A stretch of DNA of 64,000 nucleotides, taken from assembly GCF_014649795.1 (NCBI RefSeq), contig NZ_BMTS01000004.1, positions 310,001 through 374,000 of the forward strand. The letters are read 5' to 3'. Below the pieces are notes generated by a model. It ran no database searches and was not told where the DNA came from. It saw only the letters and a program-made list of their open reading frames with translations. Both the position numbers and the translations under genes were made by a program. This document shows, one piece after another, positions 61,564 to 64,000 of this stretch. Every line of letters starts with the position of its first letter. Position 1 is the stretch's first letter. The DNA comes from Streptomyces melanogenes. Its GTDB lineage: Bacteria; Actinomycetota; Actinomycetes; Streptomycetales; Streptomycetaceae.

Positions 61564-62619
61564 CTACCGGAAGTTCGGGATGACCTGCTCGGCGAAGAGC
61601 CGGGCGGTGCGGGCCGTCTCCTCGTAGGGCGGGTTGCCGGAGATCATCTGGAGGCTGATGGTGACGTCGCCGTACCACTCGCGGATGGTGCGCAGCCGCT
61701 CGGTGACCTCGGCGGGGGTGCCCACCAGCGTCTTGTTCTCGGCCACCGACTTGTCGAAGTCGGACTTCTTGATCTTGTCGACGATGGCCTCGTACCCGGC
61801 GTAGCCCTCGCTGCGGCGGGTGCCCCAGGCGGCGACGGCGTCGACCATCACGGCGTTGGTGCGCTGCGAGTACTCACGGCCCTTGGCCATCGCCTCGGCG
61901 GAGTCCTCGCTGAGGTAGCAGCCGTAGCTCAGGTGCACCTCGTCGCCGCCCGGCGCGTGGCCCGCGTCGGCGTACGCCTTGCGGTACAGCGTGAGCATCT
62001 CCTGCACCTTCTCGCGCTTGGAGATGGACGGCACGAGCAGCAGCCCGTGGCCGTCGTGGCCCGCCTGCTCGCAGGACGAGGGCGTGATGGCCGCGGCCAC
62101 CAGGATCCTCGGGTGCGGGCGCTGGTAGGGCCTCGGGAGCAGGGTGACCGGGCCGAACTTGTAGAACTCGCTGTCCCAGACCACGTTCTCCTCGGACCAC
62201 AGCTTCTGGCAGGCGCGCAGGCCGTCCAGGAACCGGGGCCGGCTCTCGTCCATGGCCAGCTCGAAGGCGTCGAACTCGTCCGGCAGGAACGCCCGGCCGA
62301 AGCCCACCTGGAGGCGGCCCTTGGAGATGTTGTCCAGCATGGCGAGCTTGCCGGCCAGCTTCAGCGGGTGCGTGAAGGCCGGGATCACCGCGCCGGTGAC
62401 CAGCTTGATGCGGCTGGTGCGGGCGGCCGCGGCGGCCAGGAAGGTCACCGGGTCCGGGCTGTAGCCGCCGTACTTGAAGAAGTAGTGCTCCACGGTCTTG
62501 ATGTGGTCGTAGCCGAGCTCCTCGGCGAGCTCCACGAGCCGCAGGGCCTCGTCGAAGTACACATCGGCGGGCTTCTCCTCCGGACCGACGGTGGGGAAGA
62601 AATTGATACCGAATTCCAT
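61564..62619 (-). CDS. Luciferase-like (LLM class) flavin-dependent monooxygenase
   Basis: A 351-residue TIM-barrel monooxygenase. Residues 1-30 carry MEFGINFFPTVGPEEKPADV, and EELGYDHIKTVEHYFFKYGGYSPDPVTFLAAAAARTSRIKLVTGAV is the typical bacterial luciferase signature. RLQVGFGRAFLPDEFDAF follows. It uses FMNH2 that the flavin reductase at 58117 may supply. The ATG at 62619 is the natural start. It is the last gene of a minus-strand group that includes the SDR and SnoaL-like genes to its right, 55 bases apart. Confidence 0.9.
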   Translation of the reverse strand: MEFGINFFPTVGPEEKPADVYFDEALRLVELAEELGYDHIKTVEHYFFKYGGYSPDPVTFLAAAAARTSRIKLVTGAVIPAFTHPLKLAGKLAMLDNISKGRLQVGFGRAFLPDEFDAFELAMDESRPRFLDGLRACQKLWSEENVVWDSEFYKFGPVTLLPRPYQRPHPRILVAAAITPSSCEQAGHDGHGLLLVPSISKREKVQEMLTLYRKAYADAGHAPGGDEVHLSYGCYLSEDSAEAMAKGREYSQRTNAVMVDAVAAWGTRRSEGYAGYEAIVDKIKKSDFDKSVAENKTLVGTPAEVTERLRTIREWYGDVTISLQMISGNPPYEETARTARLFAEQVIPNFR

Positions 62620-62674
62620 TGCTACTCCGTGTCGTCGCAGACGTGTTGGTCTGGTATGTCGTTGGGCGGTGCGG

Positions 62675-63451
62675 TCAGAACACGACCCCGGCGCCGCCGT
62701 CCACCGGCAGCACGAGGCCGGTGGCGAAGGACGCCTCGGGGCGCGCCAGGTGGACCAGCCACCAGGCGATCTCCTCGGGCTGCCCGACCCGGCCGAGCGG
62801 CACCCGGGCGCGCTGGCGCTCGCGCATCCGCTCGATGCCCGCGGCGTCGAGGCCGGCGTGCTCGCCGATCGGGGTCTCCACGGGCCCGGGGGCCACGGCG
62901 GCGACCCGGATGCCGCGCGGCGCGAGTTCGAGCGCCCATGTGCGGGTGAGGAAGTCGAGCGCCGCCTTGGTGGCGCCGTAGACGGAATGGCCGGGCCAGC
63001 CGCGCTGGTTGCCGGCGGTGGTGACGTTGAGGACGGTGCCCTTGGCCGCTTCGAGGTGGGGGAGCGCTTCCTGGGTGAGGAAGAGCGGCGCGAGCAGGTT
63101 GGTGGCCACCTGGCGGTGGGTGTCGTCCGCCTCGATGGTGCCGAGCGGGGCGGACCGCATGGTCACGGCGTTGTTCACCAGGACGTCGAGGCCGCCCAGT
63201 TCGCGTACGGCCGCCTCCACGACGAGCCGCGGCCCGTCCGGCGTGGAGACGTCGGCGGCGAACGGGTGGATCCCGGGGCGCCCGGCCGCCGTCTCGGCGA
63301 GCCGGGCGGCGCCGCGCCCCACCACCAGGACCCGGGCGCCCTCGTCGGCGAAGGCGTGCGCCACCGCCCGCCCGATCCCGGTGCCGGCCCCGGTGACGAC
63401 GACGCACCGCCCGGCCAGGCCCGTGTCCGCGCCCGTGGCCGGGCCGGTCAC
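62675..63451 (-). CDS. SDR family oxidoreductase
   Basis: A 258-residue classical short-chain dehydrogenase. Cofactor motif VTGAGTGIGRAVA near residue 19, NNAV in place of NNAG, TTAGNQRGW before the catalytic YGATK, and PGPVETPIG. The start is GTG 63451, whose GTGA overlaps the stop of the SnoaL-like gene (63448), so translation is coupled. It is the second SDR of the cluster edge and may reduce a tailoring intermediate. The C-terminus VDGGAGVVF matches the SDR end. Confidence 0.9.
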   Translation of the reverse strand: MTGPATGADTGLAGRCVVVTGAGTGIGRAVAHAFADEGARVLVVGRGAARLAETAAGRPGIHPFAADVSTPDGPRLVVEAAVRELGGLDVLVNNAVTMRSAPLGTIEADDTHRQVATNLLAPLFLTQEALPHLEAAKGTVLNVTTAGNQRGWPGHSVYGATKAALDFLTRTWALELAPRGIRVAAVAPGPVETPIGEHAGLDAAGIERMRERQRARVPLGRVGQPEEIAWWLVHLARPEASFATGLVLPVDGGAGVVF

Positions 63452-63909
63452 AGCTCCGTGCGCTCTCCGTCGGTGCCGACCGGCGACCACCACAGGTTGC
63501 CCCGCGTGACACCGTCGGCGAACAGGGCGCTGCGCCCCTCGACGATCTTCCCGTTCTCCCAGCGCAGCATGTGCACGCCCTCGACCTGGAGCCGCTCGTA
63601 CGGGGAGACGGTGCCCTCCTCGGCGTGCGCGCGGTAACCGTCGAGGCGGTAGATGTCGACGGAGACGCCCTCCGCCTCGTTGATCAGGATGTGCTGCGTC
63701 TCGGCCTCGATGCGGCCGCCGCACGCCTCGCCCAGCTTCCCCATCTTCTGGAGGTAGTCGTCCAGGCCGTTGAACCAGCCGGCGAACTGGTGGTTGCCGG
63801 GCATCTGGAAGCGCAGGTCCTCGGACCAGTATTCGGTGATCTTGTCGCGGTCGCCGGTCATGAGGGCCGCGTAGGCAGCCTCCACCCGCTCACGTGTCAG
63901 ATCGGCCAT
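63448..63909 (-). CDS. SnoaL/NTF2-like polyketide cyclase family protein
   Basis: A 153-residue protein with the NTF2-like fold: an N-terminal helix (RERVEAAYAALMTGDRDKITEYWSEDLRFQMPGNH), a turn region FAGWFNGLDDYLQKMGKL, and the C-terminal strands YERLQVEGVHMLRWENGKIVEGRSAL. The SnoaL family contains polyketide ring cyclases and hydroxylase partners. The ATG at 63909 sits behind AGGAGG. Its 3-prime end overlaps the SDR start, and its start lies inside the end of a further minus-strand frame entering from the window edge. Confidence 0.87.
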   Translation of the reverse strand: MADLTRERVEAAYAALMTGDRDKITEYWSEDLRFQMPGNHQFAGWFNGLDDYLQKMGKLGEACGGRIEAETQHILINEAEGVSVDIYRLDGYRAHAEEGTVSPYERLQVEGVHMLRWENGKIVEGRSALFADGVTRGNLWWSPVGTDGERTEL

Positions 63910-64000
63910 GGTGTTCCTCCTGCTCGGTGCCGGTGTGCGAACCGGCCACGCTGTCGTGGGAGTTGACCCGGTGCCGGACGAGCCAGCCGTCGTCGTGACG
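63890..64000 (-). CDS. Partial gene at window edge (C-terminus only, probably SnoaL/NTF2-like)
   Basis: The minus-strand frame entering at 64000 reads 36 codons (beginning RHDDGWLVRHRVNSHDSVAG) and stops at TGA 63892-63890, overlapping the SnoaL-like start by 20 bases. DGWLVRHR followed by short polar residues is a common end of NTF2-like proteins. Only the tail is visible, so the assignment is tentative. It would be the upstream member of a minus-strand operon. Confidence 0.45.
   Translation of the reverse strand, partial: RHDDGWLVRHRVNSHDSVAGSHTGTEQEEHHGRSDT

Overview
The window is high-GC DNA with the codon bias, GTG/TTG starts and gene families of a Streptomyces-type actinomycete: SARP regulator, SigB/SigF-type sigma factors with many RsbW-like kinases and SpoIIE-type phosphatases, DUF1918, DUF5994 and DUF6328 proteins, and a common Streptomyces intergenic repeat. 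I found no rRNA, tRNA or CRISPR. About 57 protein genes are supported.

Layout. 0.3-10.4 kb: a class II UvrA-like ABC ATPase, a YbdK-type carboxylate-amine ligase, a three-subunit PaoABC-type molybdenum aldehyde oxidoreductase, a minus-strand operon of heme-oxygenase-like oxidase, NPPY methyltransferase and CDGSH iron-sulfur protein, and a DUF6328 membrane protein behind a SigB-type promoter. 10.5-29.5 kb: a stress-signalling block with two SpoIIE-type phosphatases, a soluble poly-HAMP hybrid histidine kinase, two SigB/SigF-type sigma factors (one behind a near-perfect SigB-type promoter), three RsbW-like ATP-binding proteins and a STAS antagonist. The same block holds a one-polypeptide fusion of ECF sigma factor, ZAS-type zinc motif, membrane segment and extracellular CAP domain. 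ArsR/MFS and other small genes are interspersed. 29.8-52.3 kb: accessory and housekeeping genes. These include a cation/proton antiporter, a receptor Ser/Thr kinase with a ricin-like ectodomain, MFS and GNAT genes, and a lipid kinase - FAD oxidase - TetR - glpD block. The stretch ends with secreted hydrolases and a thioredoxin-reductase-like flavoprotein.

52.3-64 kb looks like the left edge of an aromatic (type II) polyketide cluster. It starts with an IS701-type transposase-like protein that has lost its first catalytic Asp, followed by a SARP activator. Tailoring genes then resemble the benzoisochromanequinone set: an SDR, an ActVI-ORF2-like medium-chain reductase, an ActIV-like metallo-beta-lactamase-fold cyclase and an ActVB-like flavin reductase. 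A phosphotransferase, a GMC oxidoreductase, a luciferase-like monooxygenase, another SDR and one or two SnoaL/NTF2-like proteins follow. No ketosynthase or acyl carrier protein is in the window, so the core would lie to the right of 64 kb. This assignment rests on remembered family resemblance.

The most unusual items are the sigma-ZAS-TM-CAP fusion (21023-22687), the catalytically degenerate transposase beside the SARP, and two possible translational control elements in the cluster: a 13-codon leader ORF at 56000, and a hairpin at 57051-57073 that buries the ribosome binding site of the cyclase gene.
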